Below are positions 7,517 to 16,387 of a stretch of DNA of 64,000 nt, in pieces (the first letter of the stretch is position 1; every line of letters starts with the position of its first letter). Under the pieces are notes generated by a model. It was not told where the DNA came from, searched no databases, and saw only the letters and a program-made list of their open reading frames with translations. The translations under genes were made by a program, and so were the position numbers. This DNA comes from Desulfallas sp. Bu1-1. Lineage in GTDB: Bacteria; Bacillota; Desulfotomaculia; Desulfotomaculales; Desulfallaceae. The stretch is taken from contig NZ_JADNRQ010000014.1 of the NCBI RefSeq assembly GCF_015594625.1, positions 1 through 64,000 on the forward strand. The letters run 5' to 3'.

Positions 7517-10505
7517 TTTTACCGATCCACTTTGGTGGTTGATCCTGCCCGCGCTGGGGCTGCTGGCCTGGTACCTCAGGCTGCCCTGGTTGCGCCTGGC
7601 CGGTTCGGCGATCCAGAAACGACGGGAGCGCAGGCGGCTTTATACCCGGCTGGCGCTGCTGGCGCTGCTGGTGGCGGCGCTGACCGGCCCCGGCCTGGTC
7701 AGCCTGATCCACCGGCAAGCGGTGGTGCTGGCCCTGGACAAATCGGCCAGCGTGGGCCCCGCCCTAAGCGAAGGGGAGCGGTGGATCAGGGAGACGCTGG
7801 CGGTCAAGCCCGGTGACGCCACGGTGGGTGTGGTCTCATTCGGCCGGCAAGCCCTGGTGGAGGAACCGCCCGGCAAGCGGCCCGATTTCTACCGCGCCGC
7901 CACCGACCCGGGCGAAGAGGCCAGTAACATCGGCGAGGCGCTGCGTTTCGCCCGGGCCATTATGCCCGGGGACGCCAGGCAGAGGGTGGTGCTGCTTACC
8001 GACGGCCGCGATACAGGTAACGGTGCCGTGGCCGCGGCCAGGGCGCTGCGCGCCGAAGGGGTGCGGGTGGACGTGGTGCCGGTGGGAACCGGCGCCGGCG
8101 CCGACATCCGGCTGGATGCCATGCACGTAGCCCCCCGGGCCCGGGTCGGGGAAAACACCGTGGTCGAGACGGTAATCCGTTCGGACGTTGCCGCCGCGGC
8201 CAGGCTTTTCCTGGAACGGGACGGTGAGCTGCTGGCCGCCCGGGATGTAAACCTGCGGCCGGGAGAAAACCGGCTGGCCATGCCGGTTCCCGCGGGCGAT
8301 GCCGGTATGCACCGCTACCGGGTCCGGGTTATGACCGAAAGTCGCGCTATCGACGCCTTTGCCGCCAATAACGAGGCCGGGGGCGTCCAGGAGGTGGCCG
8401 GCCCGCCCCGGGTGCTGGTGCTGGCGCAGCGCGCCGGTGAAGCCCGGGCGCTGGTGGAGGCGCTGCACGCCTCCGGGCGGGTTGAGGTGGATGTGAAGGA
8501 ACCGGGCGCGGCGCCCCGGGGCCTTACCGGCTGGGCCCGCTACCAGGCGGTTTTCCTGGTTAACGTGCCCGCCTTCAGCCTGGGCGAAGGGGTGATGCGC
8601 GAGCTGGAGACCTACGTGCGGGACGCCGGCGGCGGGCTGGTCATGACCGGCGGGCCGGACTCCTACGGGCCCGGCGGTTACGCCGGCACGCCGGTGGAGC
8701 GCGCCCTGCCCGTGCACATGGATATCAAGGGGCGGGGGGAACTGCCCTCGCTGGGCCTGGTGCTGGTGATCGACAAGTCGGGCAGCATGGATGCGCCGGC
8801 CGGTGGCGCCGCAAAGATCGCCCTGGCCCGGGAGGCCGCCGCCCGCAGTATTACGGTGTTGACCGAGCGGGACCGCGTGGGCGTGCTGGCCTTTGACAGC
8901 CTGCCCTGGTGGGTGGTGCCCCCGGGTCCGGTGGAGAACAAGGAGCACCTGCGCCGGCAGATCGGGAGCATCCAGGCCGGCGGCGGCACGGAAATTTACC
9001 CGCCGCTGCTCGCGGCCTACCAGGCTTTGCGGGACCTGCCCACCCGGGTGAAGCACATTATTTTGCTTACCGACGGTATCTCGGCCAGCGGCGGCGACTA
9101 CCAGGCGCTGCTGGCCGACATGAGGTCGGCCGGGATTACGTTGAGCACGGTGGCCGTGGGTGCCGAGGCCGACGGCGGGATGCTGCGGGCTTTGTCCGAG
9201 CTGGGCCGGGGCCGTTTTTACGCCACGGCCGACGCGGATAGCATCCCGTCCATCTTTACCAAGGAGACCCTCATGGCCACCCGTAGTTTTGCGGTGAACG
9301 AGCGTTTTTATCCCCGGGTGGCGACAGCCGGCATACTGCTGAGGGGCATTGAGGCGGTGCCCCCCCTGGACGGGTACATTGCGGTTTCTCCCAAAGACCT
9401 GGCGGAAACCCTGCTGGTATCGCCCCGGGGCGACCCCGTGCTGGCGGCCTGGCAGTACGGGCTGGGCCGCGCGGTAGCCTGGACGCCCGACACGGGCGGG
9501 CGCTGGAGCGCCGCCTGGTCCACCGGAGATATTTTCCCGCGCTTGTGGGGGAACGTGCTCTCCTGGATTCTCCCCGCGGACAATTCCGGCGCGCTGCAGG
9601 TGCGGGCCGAAGTGGTTTCCTCCGGCACCACCGCGGGCGGGCAATTGTTGCAAATTGACGTGGAAGACTCGGGAAACTGGCGGGAGGTGCGCCATTTAAG
9701 CGCCCTGGTTACGGGACCGGACGGCGGTACCCGGGAGGTGCCGCTTGAGCCCGCCGGGCCGGGTCGTTACGAAGCCCGTCATGCAGTGGACAAACCGGGC
9801 GCCTACCTGGTCACCGTTACCGGGACGGGCAAAGACAATGGCCAGGTGCTGGGCCGCGGTGGCGCGGTGGCGCCCTACCCGCCGGAATACCGGGAAACCG
9901 GCGTGGACATGGACGCCCTTGAGGCCATCGCCAGGGCCGGGGGCGGCACCGTGTTGGAACAGCCCAAGCAAGCCTTTGCCGATAACCTGCCCCCGGTGCG
10001 GGCCCGGCGGGATTTAACCGCCGCTCTGCTGGCCCTGGCCGCGCTGCTCTGGCTGGGGGACGTGGCGGGGCGCCGCCTTGCGCTGGGGCAGGAGGAACGG
10101 GCCGTGCTGCGGCGTTTCGGGCTGCGGCTGCGGCAGCGGCTAATGCCCGGGCGAGCCCGGGATGGCGGGCAGCCCGCCTGGACCGGTGATACGCTGTCCC
10201 GGGTGCGGGATCTGCGCCGCCGCCGGGTTGCCGGGCCCGAAGGCGCGGCGGGCGGGGAAAAAGAGGGCGACCTTTCCAAGGCACCATTCGCCACATCCTC
10301 CGTTGCAAGTTACCGGACCCGGCCATCCCGGAGTGACTCGGCCGGGCCCGGAGCGGCGGCGCCGGGCCACGATGAAACCGCCCCCGGCCGGGCCGCCGGG
10401 CCGGAAAAAGCAACGGGGCAAGCCGGGCCGGGCGAAAATGCAAAAACCAGGCCGCGGGATACGGCGTCCCGCTTGTTGGACGCCAAGCGCCGCGGGTTTA
10501 AATAG
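7506..10505 (+). CDS. Large double-VWA membrane protein
   Basis: 999-residue protein. Two hydrophobic helices near residues 8-22 and 42-62 anchor it. A first VWA domain starts at LALDKSASVG (about 78). A class I glutamine amidotransferase-like segment follows around 290-400 (VMTGGPDSYGPGGY). A second, complete VWA domain has LVIDKSGSMD near 420. After that come beta-sandwich-like segments, a C-terminal helix near 840-855 and a basic, disordered tail rich in Arg, Pro and Gly. The layout VWA-GATase1-like-VWA is known from MoxR-linked gene clusters. GTG at 7506 lies inside the upstream gene, so the pair is coupled. The tail could interact with nucleic acid or acidic polymers (inference). Confidence 0.85.
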   Translation: MGVSFTDPLWWLILPALGLLAWYLRLPWLRLAGSAIQKRRERRRLYTRLALLALLVAALTGPGLVSLIHRQAVVLALDKSASVGPALSEGERWIRETLAVKPGDATVGVVSFGRQALVEEPPGKRPDFYRAATDPGEEASNIGEALRFARAIMPGDARQRVVLLTDGRDTGNGAVAAARALRAEGVRVDVVPVGTGAGADIRLDAMHVAPRARVGENTVVETVIRSDVAAAARLFLERDGELLAARDVNLRPGENRLAMPVPAGDAGMHRYRVRVMTESRAIDAFAANNEAGGVQEVAGPPRVLVLAQRAGEARALVEALHASGRVEVDVKEPGAAPRGLTGWARYQAVFLVNVPAFSLGEGVMRELETYVRDAGGGLVMTGGPDSYGPGGYAGTPVERALPVHMDIKGRGELPSLGLVLVIDKSGSMDAPAGGAAKIALAREAAARSITVLTERDRVGVLAFDSLPWWVVPPGPVENKEHLRRQIGSIQAGGGTEIYPPLLAAYQALRDLPTRVKHIILLTDGISASGGDYQALLADMRSAGITLSTVAVGAEADGGMLRALSELGRGRFYATADADSIPSIFTKETLMATRSFAVNERFYPRVATAGILLRGIEAVPPLDGYIAVSPKDLAETLLVSPRGDPVLAAWQYGLGRAVAWTPDTGGRWSAAWSTGDIFPRLWGNVLSWILPADNSGALQVRAEVVSSGTTAGGQLLQIDVEDSGNWREVRHLSALVTGPDGGTREVPLEPAGPGRYEARHAVDKPGAYLVTVTGTGKDNGQVLGRGGAVAPYPPEYRETGVDMDALEAIARAGGGTVLEQPKQAFADNLPPVRARRDLTAALLALAALLWLGDVAGRRLALGQEERAVLRRFGLRLRQRLMPGRARDGGQPAWTGDTLSRVRDLRRRRVAGPEGAAGGEKEGDLSKAPFATSSVASYRTRPSRSDSAGPGAAAPGHDETAPGRAAGPEKATGQAGPGENAKTRPRDTASRLLDAKRRGFK

Positions 10506-10530
10506 TAACACCAGTATAGGATAAACAAAA

Positions 10531-10563
10531 GAGGGGGAGGCCATGTAAATGGTTTCCCCCTCC
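10531..10563 (-). terminator. Terminator of the Uma2 gene
   Basis: GAGGGGGAGGCCAT-GTAA-ATGGTTTCCCCCTC forms a long stem with a tetraloop. On the minus strand it is followed by TCTTTTGTTT, giving a rho-independent terminator for the gene ending at 10586. It lies between convergent genes, so the stem may also limit + strand read-through. Confidence 0.7.
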
Positions 10564-10585
10564 TACTCGATCCCAACGCCACCAC

Positions 10586-11161
10586 TTAATTTTTACCGGG
10601 AGTTAACCCTGTAAAAACATCCATTAAATTAATATTTAAGCCCTGCAAAAGCGGGGAGGATAAAGTTTCCTTTTGGTTATATGTGCCGGCAATTTGCCAG
10701 TATTTTTCGCCGGGGGTAAGTATCTCGACCACCATACTATCGGGGTCGACAATCCAATATTCTTTTACTCCGTGGGTAAAATACAATCTGCTTTTTTCCA
10801 CACGATCACGACTTGCTGTTGAGGGGGAAAGTATTTCTATAATTAAATCGGGTGCGCCGTCAACATGTTGTTCTTTAATAATGTCCAGGCGATCTTTTGC
10901 AATAAAAAATATGTCCGGTTGGGGTTTATCTTTTTCGGTTAGTAAAACATCGACGGGTGCATACATTACTTCGCCCAGTTTATTGCTTAGTACAAATTCC
11001 GAAATAATGCGGTACAATCTACCACTTATTCGCTGGTGGTATGTTTTAGGCGCTGGAACCAATATCAATTCACCCCCAATTAGCTCATACTGGTTATCGC
11101 CCTTTATCATAAGGTAGTCGTCGTATGTGTATAAACGGGTGATAGTTTCTGTTTGCACCAT
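10586..11161 (-). CDS. Uma2 family endonuclease (DUF820)
   Basis: 191-residue member of the Uma2/DUF820 family, which has a PD-(D/E)xK nuclease fold. Visible landmarks are KPQPDIFFIAK (about residue 97), APDLIIEILSPST (about 121) with the acidic E/D pair, and KEYWIVDPDSMVVEIL (about 145). The ATG at 11161 follows AAGGAAGGGGG. Uma2 genes are often found as many scattered copies with unknown targets; no cognate partner is visible. It is AT-richer than the MoxR cluster, consistent with separate acquisition. Confidence 0.9.
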   Translation of the reverse strand: MVQTETITRLYTYDDYLMIKGDNQYELIGGELILVPAPKTYHQRISGRLYRIISEFVLSNKLGEVMYAPVDVLLTEKDKPQPDIFFIAKDRLDIIKEQHVDGAPDLIIEILSPSTASRDRVEKSRLYFTHGVKEYWIVDPDSMVVEILTPGEKYWQIAGTYNQKETLSSPLLQGLNINLMDVFTGLTPGKN

Positions 11162-11236
11162 TAAAAACCCCCTTCCTTTAAAGTAACTATAACAGATGTA
11201 TTATTATATTGGTAGTATTTTGGAGTACCGGTCACC

Positions 11237-12286
11237 CTAAACCGTTTTCCGCCATTTAATGAGGTAATGAACGGCAAACCAGAAAGAAACCGCCAGTAGT
11301 AAGTAAATAATGACGCCCGGGGCGGCACCTGTATGCCCGCTGTGGGGGAAAAACAACCGCATTGCCAGTGGCCCTCCGAGCAGGGTAAAACAAAGAGCCG
11401 TACCAAGTTTAAAGAACCACTCAAACTGCTCGAACACCAGCACTTCCCCGTTTTTCTCCAGGTGATTTTTGTTGAACAAATACTGGGTCAGCTGGTACAG
11501 GCCGCCGGTCAGAACCAGCAAAACCCCGTAAACCAGCGGCAGGTTTTGCTCGAGAAGAACATCATCCTGCATAATGTAGGTGGGCACGGTGAGCAAAAGG
11601 ACAATATCGGTGTTCAAAAAAAGCGCGTGTCTGAACATTATGTTCCAGTAATTCAAATTAAACATGATTAATAAGGATAGACCCAGTGGAAAGTACAAAA
11701 ATATCATTGCCAGTAACCCGTTGCCGAACGTTGTGCCGCTGATGCTGGAAATCGCCATGGTAAAAGAAAACACGAATCCCAAAACCAGTATGTTTCTTAA
11801 CGCCCAGGCCCAGATGTCCGCGGCGTGAAAGGGGAATTCAATGCCGGGAACGGTCCATAACAGCAGGGTCATGATTAAAGCGTTGAGGCCAAAGATGGCC
11901 GCAATTTGCGTCCAGCCGTACATAAATTTATTGTAGATAATTTCGCGCCGGGAATAGGGCATGGCCAGCAGAAAATTAAAGGAGTTCAGGTCCCGCTCCC
12001 GGCCCAGCATGGTGGCCGCCAGCATGATGGTGATGAGAACCGAACCAAAACCGGCGCTCGCCTCGTTAAAAGATAGCAAGCGGGCGATATCATACATGCC
12101 GTAAAAGGTGTCCGCCATCTGGTGGTTGTTCATTCTTTGCCAGTCCAGATAGGTCAATATTTCCTTGATCAGCTTAAAGCTGGCGCCAAAGGTGATGTAA
12201 CCGAAAAACGCGGCGGCCATTACCCAGCTGTTTTTGGATTCCTTCCAGAGCAGGGTCTTATTGGGCAATAGTTTGTTCCAACCCAT
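11237..12286 (-). CDS. ABC-2 permease of a YtrA-type operon
   Basis: 349-residue membrane subunit of an ABC exporter. About six hydrophobic segments are visible, with the cytoplasmic loop GRERDLNSFNFLLAMPYSRREI near residue 100-120 that typifies ABC-2 permeases. ATG at 12286 is preferred because GGGAGGG precedes it and it overlaps the end of the ATPase gene by 29 bases; an upstream in-frame extension to 12370 would lie wholly inside that gene. Third gene of the GntR-ATPase-permease operon. Related Ytr systems respond to cell-wall-active antibiotics; that role is inferred here by homology of layout. Confidence 0.88.
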   Translation of the reverse strand: MGWNKLLPNKTLLWKESKNSWVMAAAFFGYITFGASFKLIKEILTYLDWQRMNNHQMADTFYGMYDIARLLSFNEASAGFGSVLITIMLAATMLGRERDLNSFNFLLAMPYSRREIIYNKFMYGWTQIAAIFGLNALIMTLLLWTVPGIEFPFHAADIWAWALRNILVLGFVFSFTMAISSISGTTFGNGLLAMIFLYFPLGLSLLIMFNLNYWNIMFRHALFLNTDIVLLLTVPTYIMQDDVLLEQNLPLVYGVLLVLTGGLYQLTQYLFNKNHLEKNGEVLVFEQFEWFFKLGTALCFTLLGGPLAMRLFFPHSGHTGAAPGVIIYLLLAVSFWFAVHYLIKWRKTV

Positions 12287-13160
12287 AACCCATCCCTCCC
12301 ATCCGGTAAATAAAGATGTCTTCCAGAGACATATCAATGGTTTCCAAAAGCAGGGGCCGGTACCGTTCAAGTTCTGCCATTACTCCACCGGGATTTTCCC
12401 GCACCACGATAGTATATACCCGGCCCCGCCGCTCAACTTTGAGAATGTTCGCTTGTTTGAGGAACTCTTCGGGCAGCGGCTCGTTCACGGCCACCTGGAT
12501 TTTACGTACATTTTGCTTCATTTCTTCCAGACTTTCGTTAAACAACACCCGGCCGTTATGGATGATGCCGATCCGGTCGCAGATCCTTTCCAACTCATTA
12601 AGATTGTGGGTGGATATCAGGATGGTGGTCTGGCGATGGGCCACCTCGTCCACTAATATGTTTAACAACTGCCGGCGCAGCACGGGATCCAGCCCGGAGG
12701 TCGGTTCGTCCAACACCAGTACCGCCGGCGCGATGGACAGGTTCAACAGCACGGCCAGCCGGGTGCGCATGCCTTTGGACAGGTGTCTGACCCTTTTACC
12801 TTCCGGTAGTGGAAATAAATGCCAAAGCTCCTGAAACCGCTTTTCATCCCAGTTGACGTAGGTATTCCGGTAAAACTTGATCATATCCCGGACCTTGAAA
12901 TGGGGGTAAAAGCCTTGATCATCGGCCACATAGCCAACGCGGGCTTTGATCCCGGGGTTCCGGTGCACGTCGTGGCCGTCGATGAGCACCCGTCCCCGGT
13001 CGGGCAGCAATATGCCCATGATGGTTTTAATCAGCGTTGTTTTGCCTGCACCGTTCGGCCCCACAAGGCCGAAGACGCTACCCGGTTGCACCTCGAAATC
13101 GATATTGTCAAGCGCCGGGTATTCCCCGAAGGTTTTGGTTAAGTGCTCCACCCGGATCAA
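12258..13160 (-). CDS. ABC transporter ATPase of a YtrA-type operon
   Basis: 300-residue nucleotide-binding subunit. Walker A GPNGAGKTT (about residue 35), the signature in degenerate form LSKGMRTRLAV (about 127) and Walker B VLVLDEPTSGLDP (about 148) are all in place, followed by the switch-region STHNL. The C-terminal extension of about 80 residues is usual for ABC-2 exporters. Its start overlaps the regulator stop by 4 bases (13157-13160), and its end overlaps the permease start, so all three are translated as a unit. Confidence 0.93.
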   Translation of the reverse strand: MIRVEHLTKTFGEYPALDNIDFEVQPGSVFGLVGPNGAGKTTLIKTIMGILLPDRGRVLIDGHDVHRNPGIKARVGYVADDQGFYPHFKVRDMIKFYRNTYVNWDEKRFQELWHLFPLPEGKRVRHLSKGMRTRLAVLLNLSIAPAVLVLDEPTSGLDPVLRRQLLNILVDEVAHRQTTILISTHNLNELERICDRIGIIHNGRVLFNESLEEMKQNVRKIQVAVNEPLPEEFLKQANILKVERRGRVYTIVVRENPGGVMAELERYRPLLLETIDMSLEDIFIYRMGGMGYGLEQTIAQ

Positions 13161-13549
13161 TTTTGCCCCTCCTTTATGTTTAATTCTTCCAGCAGTCGGG
13201 TTACCAGTTGGAGAATCTCCCCGTGTTTCATCCCCAGGTAATGGGCTTCCACCAAAATGTTTCTCAGGTTTTCTTTTAAAACGGTCAGTTTTTCCTTGTC
13301 TACGCTGGGTTTATAATTCAAGCTGACAAATGTGCCCTTGCCCCGCAGCGTTTCAATCACTTTTTGTCTTTCCAGCTCCTGGTAGGACTTTTGGATGGTA
13401 TTGGGGTTGATCGTCAATTGTACCGAAAGTTCCCGCACGGACGGCAGTTTATCTCCCGGTTGTAAAATTCCTTTCAGGATGGCTTCCTTGATTTCCTGGA
13501 CCAGTTGCTGGTAAATGGGCGTACTGCTGCGCTGGTCTATTTTAAACAC
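13157..13549 (-). CDS. GntR-family regulator, YtrA subfamily
   Basis: 130-residue repressor: a winged helix-turn-helix (residues 10-75, with PSVRELSVQLTINPNTIQKSYQELERQ region) plus the short C-terminal helical extension that defines the YtrA subgroup. First gene of the operon with an ABC ATPase and permease. An inverted repeat with the exact geometry known for YtrA operators overlaps its promoter (see 13575-13630), so autorepression of the whole operon is likely. The inducer cannot be told from sequence. Confidence 0.92.
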   Translation of the reverse strand: MFKIDQRSSTPIYQQLVQEIKEAILKGILQPGDKLPSVRELSVQLTINPNTIQKSYQELERQKVIETLRGKGTFVSLNYKPSVDKEKLTVLKENLRNILVEAHYLGMKHGEILQLVTRLLEELNIKEGQN

Positions 13550-13574
13550 CGCATCACCTCCCGGGATGTATTAG

Positions 13575-13630
13575 GTGTACTACATCAACTAATACACATA
13601 TAGCATATCACAAACTTCAGGCTATGTCTA
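13575..13630 (-). promoter_or_regulatory. Promoter and YtrA-type operator
   Basis: On the minus strand a -35 TAGACA (13625-13630) and -10 TATGCT (13602-13607) are separated by 17 bases. Immediately downstream lies GTGTA-N13-TACAC (13575-13597). B. subtilis YtrA is known to bind AGTGTA-N13-TACACT. The site lies over the expected transcription start, ideal for repression of the GntR-ABC operon. Confidence 0.8.
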
Positions 13631-13712
13631 TCATAATTTATTTGCCGGTAAGGGATTGTTTTTGGCTTGACTTGCCGGGTCAAAAGTTTTATTTTGGGGT
13701 GGAAAGCGGGGG

Positions 13713-14420
13713 GTGGAGAGATTGTGCCGGCTGCCGTTGCCGAAAAACCTGGTGAAGGCCCGGTTTGTGGATCGCAAGAACAGGTTTGTGGCCCTGGTCA
13801 ATGTGGACGGCAGGGATGCCCTTGCCCACGTGCCCAGTTCGGGCCGGATGCGGGAACTGCTGGTACCCGGCGCCGCAGTTTACCTTGCCCCGTCCGGGGG
13901 GCCGGGGCGACGGACGGAGTTTTCGCTGCTGCTGGTGGATTACGGTGGAATCCTGGTATCGGTGGATTCCCTGCTCCCCAACCGGCTGCTGGACCACGCC
14001 TTCCGGCAGGGGGCGCTGCCCGGTTTTGAAAGATATACGGGCGTGCGGCGGGAGTTTCCTTACCGGGAGGGGCGGGTGGATTTTTTGCTCACCGGTAACA
14101 GAGAGCAATGCCTGGTGGAAGTAAAATCAGTGACCCTGGTGGAACAAGGGGAGGCGCGCTTCCCCGACGCACCCTCGCTGCGCGGGGCCAGGCACCTGGA
14201 TGAGCTGGCGCTGGCCCGGCGCGAGGGATACCGGGCGGCGGTGATTTTTGTGGTGCAGCGGCAGGACGGCATTTACTTCACCCCCAACGACGGCACTGAC
14301 CCCCGTTTCGGCCGGTCCCTGCGCCGGGCCAGCGGCGCAGGGGTGGAGATTTACGCCCTGGGGTGCCGGGTGGGGCTGAAGGATGTTGAAATTTATGGTG
14401 GCATACCTGTATTATTGTAG
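13713..14420 (+). CDS. sfsA: SfsA family DNA/RNA nuclease homologue
   Basis: 235-residue SfsA (sugar fermentation stimulation) protein, full length for the family. It has the N-terminal OB-like part (VKARFVDRKNRFVALVNVDG) and the C-terminal nuclease-like core with GRVDFLLTG (about residue 125), CLVEVKSVTLV (about 137) and FPDAPSLRGARHLDEL (about 150). E. coli SfsA was described as a DNA-binding protein affecting maltose genes; the core has a PD-(D/E)xK-like arrangement. The start is uncertain: GTG 13713 or TTG 13722, the latter with better spacing from GGGTGGAG. Confidence 0.92.
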   Translation: MERLCRLPLPKNLVKARFVDRKNRFVALVNVDGRDALAHVPSSGRMRELLVPGAAVYLAPSGGPGRRTEFSLLLVDYGGILVSVDSLLPNRLLDHAFRQGALPGFERYTGVRREFPYREGRVDFLLTGNREQCLVEVKSVTLVEQGEARFPDAPSLRGARHLDELALARREGYRAAVIFVVQRQDGIYFTPNDGTDPRFGRSLRRASGAGVEIYALGCRVGLKDVEIYGGIPVLL

Positions 14421-14571
14421 TCGAAATTCTCATCCTTTCCATAAGATTTATCGCTTGAATTCTATGAACTAAATGAATATCCGGTAGGGTGCTGTTTTTG
14501 ACATTTGGGAAGTAAATAGGCTAAATTTTTAGATAATTAGCATACAATAGAGCTAAGACTATCCAAACGGG

Positions 14572-14874
14572 GTGTTTGAATTGATCAGAGACTTCTTGGA
14601 TCGGGTGGAAAAAGAAGTAACGAGCCGGGATTACCGGGTTACCGGTATTGAGCTGGTTTGTTGCAACGAAAAGCGCAACAGGGTGCACTTGGTGGTTTCC
14701 GTAGCCCGGGGAGAGAGGCAGGAGATAAGGTTGCCGGTGTCGATTTCCATGGAAAACGTTCAGGCGGGCAACCTGTACCGGGCGGCGGGGTTAATTCTCC
14801 AGGCGGTGGATCTTGGCACGTGGGGCCCGCGTGATTTCAAACGGGTGCGGGATTCACTTTCGATAACGGCATAA
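14572..14874 (+). CDS. Small hypothetical protein (duplicated as a pseudogene at 41 kb)
   Basis: 100 residues, soluble, no family recognised. It contains FLDRVEKEVTSRDYRVTGIEL, then CCNEKRNRVHLVVSV and a C-terminal helix. A TTG at 14581 placed 6 bases after GGGGTG is as plausible a start as the GTG at 14572. A nearly identical but frameshifted copy of residues 5-82 lies at 40981-41218, which shows that the segment has been copied within the genome. It is followed by an 85-bp palindromic repeat. Confidence 0.6.
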   Translation: MFELIRDFLDRVEKEVTSRDYRVTGIELVCCNEKRNRVHLVVSVARGERQEIRLPVSISMENVQAGNLYRAAGLILQAVDLGTWGPRDFKRVRDSLSITA

Positions 14875-14884
14875 TACTTTTCAC

Positions 14885-14969
14885 GGGGTCAGGCCTTTCC
14901 TAATTTCTTAACTCCATTATTTATATATATAAATTTTATAGTTAATATAGTTAAGACAGGCCTGACCCC
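14885..14969. repeat. 85-bp palindromic repeat, GGGGTCAGGCCT family
   Basis: Starts GGGGTCAGGCCT and ends AGGCCTGACCCC, with an AT-rich inner part that is itself partly palindromic (CTTAAC...GTTAA). A second 85-bp copy with roughly ten differences lies at 35566-35650; partial arms flank the DUF58 gene. This is the pattern of REP-like elements mobilised by REP-associated tyrosine transposases, though no such transposase is in the window. Confidence 0.85.
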
Positions 14970-14987
14970 AGAAACGAGGTGTTCCTA

Positions 14988-16331
14988 ATGCTGGAGGACA
15001 AGCAGGTTATAGTTGAAATTACGGGCATCAATCATGACGGTGAGGGCGTGGGCCGGGTGGGGGGCGCCGTGGTATTCGTGCCCGGCACCGTCCCCGGGGA
15101 GCGGGTGGCGGTTCAAATCAGCGAATTGCGGCGGAACTACGCCCGCGGTGTGCTGCTGCAAATTCTCACCCCCTCGCAGCACAGGGAAGAACCAGCCTGT
15201 GGCTTATCGGCGCAATGTGGCGGCTGTAGTTTACAACACGTGGCTTACAAGGAGCAGTTGAGGCTGAAGACCGAACTGGTCAGGCAAAATTTGGCCCGCA
15301 TCGGGGGTGTAGCCGGGGCGAACGTGCGGGAAATGATCGGCATGGAAGATCCCCGGCATTACCGCAATAACGTGCGTTTCAAGGTGCGCCGGCATTCCGG
15401 TGGAGTGGCCCTGGGGTTTTTTGCCCCGGAGTCGCACCGGCTGGTGGCCGGTATGGAAAATGACGGCGGGGATTTATGCCTGCTGGCCCACCGGGAACTT
15501 AACCGAGTTGCGACGGCGGTGCGGGAAATACTTGAAAACAGCCCGGCAGGCGTGGACCTGCCCGCGGAAGTCATGCTGCGACGGGGCGGCACCGGTGAAA
15601 TCATGGTCGTGCTGGTGGGAAATAAGGGTGAGGCAAGGGGTTTTAATCATTTGGGCCTCCGTATTGCCGGCATCCCCCGGGTGGTGTCGGTAATGGCACT
15701 CACGCGCGCGGGTGGAAAAAAGCCGGGCGGCAGATATAAAGTGCTGGCCGGCAGGGATTACATCCTGGACGAACTGGACGGGTTGGTATTCCGGATTTCC
15801 GCGGCGTCATTCTACCAGGTCAACCCCCGGCAAACCGGGGTGCTTTACCGTCAGGCCCTGGAGTACTGCGCCCTGCGGGGCGGCGAGGAAGTTGCCGACG
15901 CCTACTGCGGGGTGGGCACCATCACCCTGTACGTCGCCCGTTACGCCGGTGCGGTGCGGGGATATGAGGTCGTGCCCCGGGCGGTGGAGGACGCCCGGGC
16001 CAACGCCGCCCTCAACGGGGCGAATAATGTCCGGTTTTTCCGGGGCGCGGTGGAACGGGTGCTGCCGGAACACGTTGCCGTGGGCTACCGCCCGGACGTG
16101 GTGCTGCTGGACCCGCCCCGCGCCGGCTGCCGTCCCGAAGTGCTGGACGCTGTGGCCAGAAGCGGGGCCCGGCGGGTGGTTTACGTGTCGTGCAACCCGG
16201 CCACCCTGGCCCGGGATATCGGCCGCCTGGCCCGATTGGGGTACGAATTACAGGAGGTGCAACCGGTGGATATGTTCCCCCATACCAGCCATTGTGAGGT
16301 CGTCGCGAGGATTGAGAGGGTGAAAGGCTGA
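14988..16331 (+). CDS. rlmD: 23S rRNA (uracil-C5)-methyltransferase, RlmD/RumA family
   Basis: 447-residue SAM-dependent enzyme that makes 5-methyluridine in 23S rRNA. An N-terminal TRAM domain (1-60) is followed by the iron-sulfur cysteines CGLSAQCGGC (about 71-80), then the methyltransferase core with YCGVGT (about residue 306), LLDPPRAGC (about 373) and the catalytic-cysteine motif VYVSCNPATLARD (about 398), ending VDMFPHTSHCEVV. ATG at 14988 is taken because GAGGTG lies 7 bases upstream; a GTG at 14979 overlaps it. In Firmicutes the orthologue (RlmCD) can modify two positions, so the exact uridine is not certain. Confidence 0.95.
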   Translation: MLEDKQVIVEITGINHDGEGVGRVGGAVVFVPGTVPGERVAVQISELRRNYARGVLLQILTPSQHREEPACGLSAQCGGCSLQHVAYKEQLRLKTELVRQNLARIGGVAGANVREMIGMEDPRHYRNNVRFKVRRHSGGVALGFFAPESHRLVAGMENDGGDLCLLAHRELNRVATAVREILENSPAGVDLPAEVMLRRGGTGEIMVVLVGNKGEARGFNHLGLRIAGIPRVVSVMALTRAGGKKPGGRYKVLAGRDYILDELDGLVFRISAASFYQVNPRQTGVLYRQALEYCALRGGEEVADAYCGVGTITLYVARYAGAVRGYEVVPRAVEDARANAALNGANNVRFFRGAVERVLPEHVAVGYRPDVVLLDPPRAGCRPEVLDAVARSGARRVVYVSCNPATLARDIGRLARLGYELQEVQPVDMFPHTSHCEVVARIERVKG

Positions 16332-16332
16332 T

Positions 16333-16386
16333 AATTTTTATGGGATTTGCCCAAGATGCCGGGAAAGGGACGGAAGCAAAAACCAG
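16333..16386 (+). pseudogene. 3' fragment of a Fur-family gene
   Basis: About 50 bases matching, with a single difference, the 3' end of the truncated Fur-like gene at 24172-24471 (encoding GICPRCRERDGSKNQ). Only the last 17 codons are present. It directly precedes a copy of the AAGGGCTGAGCC repeat, as if the two had moved together. Confidence 0.75.
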
Positions 16387-16387
16387 T

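Noticed and set aside
11161-11424. A minus-strand frame of 87 codons between the Uma2 and permease genes
   Set aside because: It lies mostly inside the permease gene in another frame, with no ribosome site and no family.
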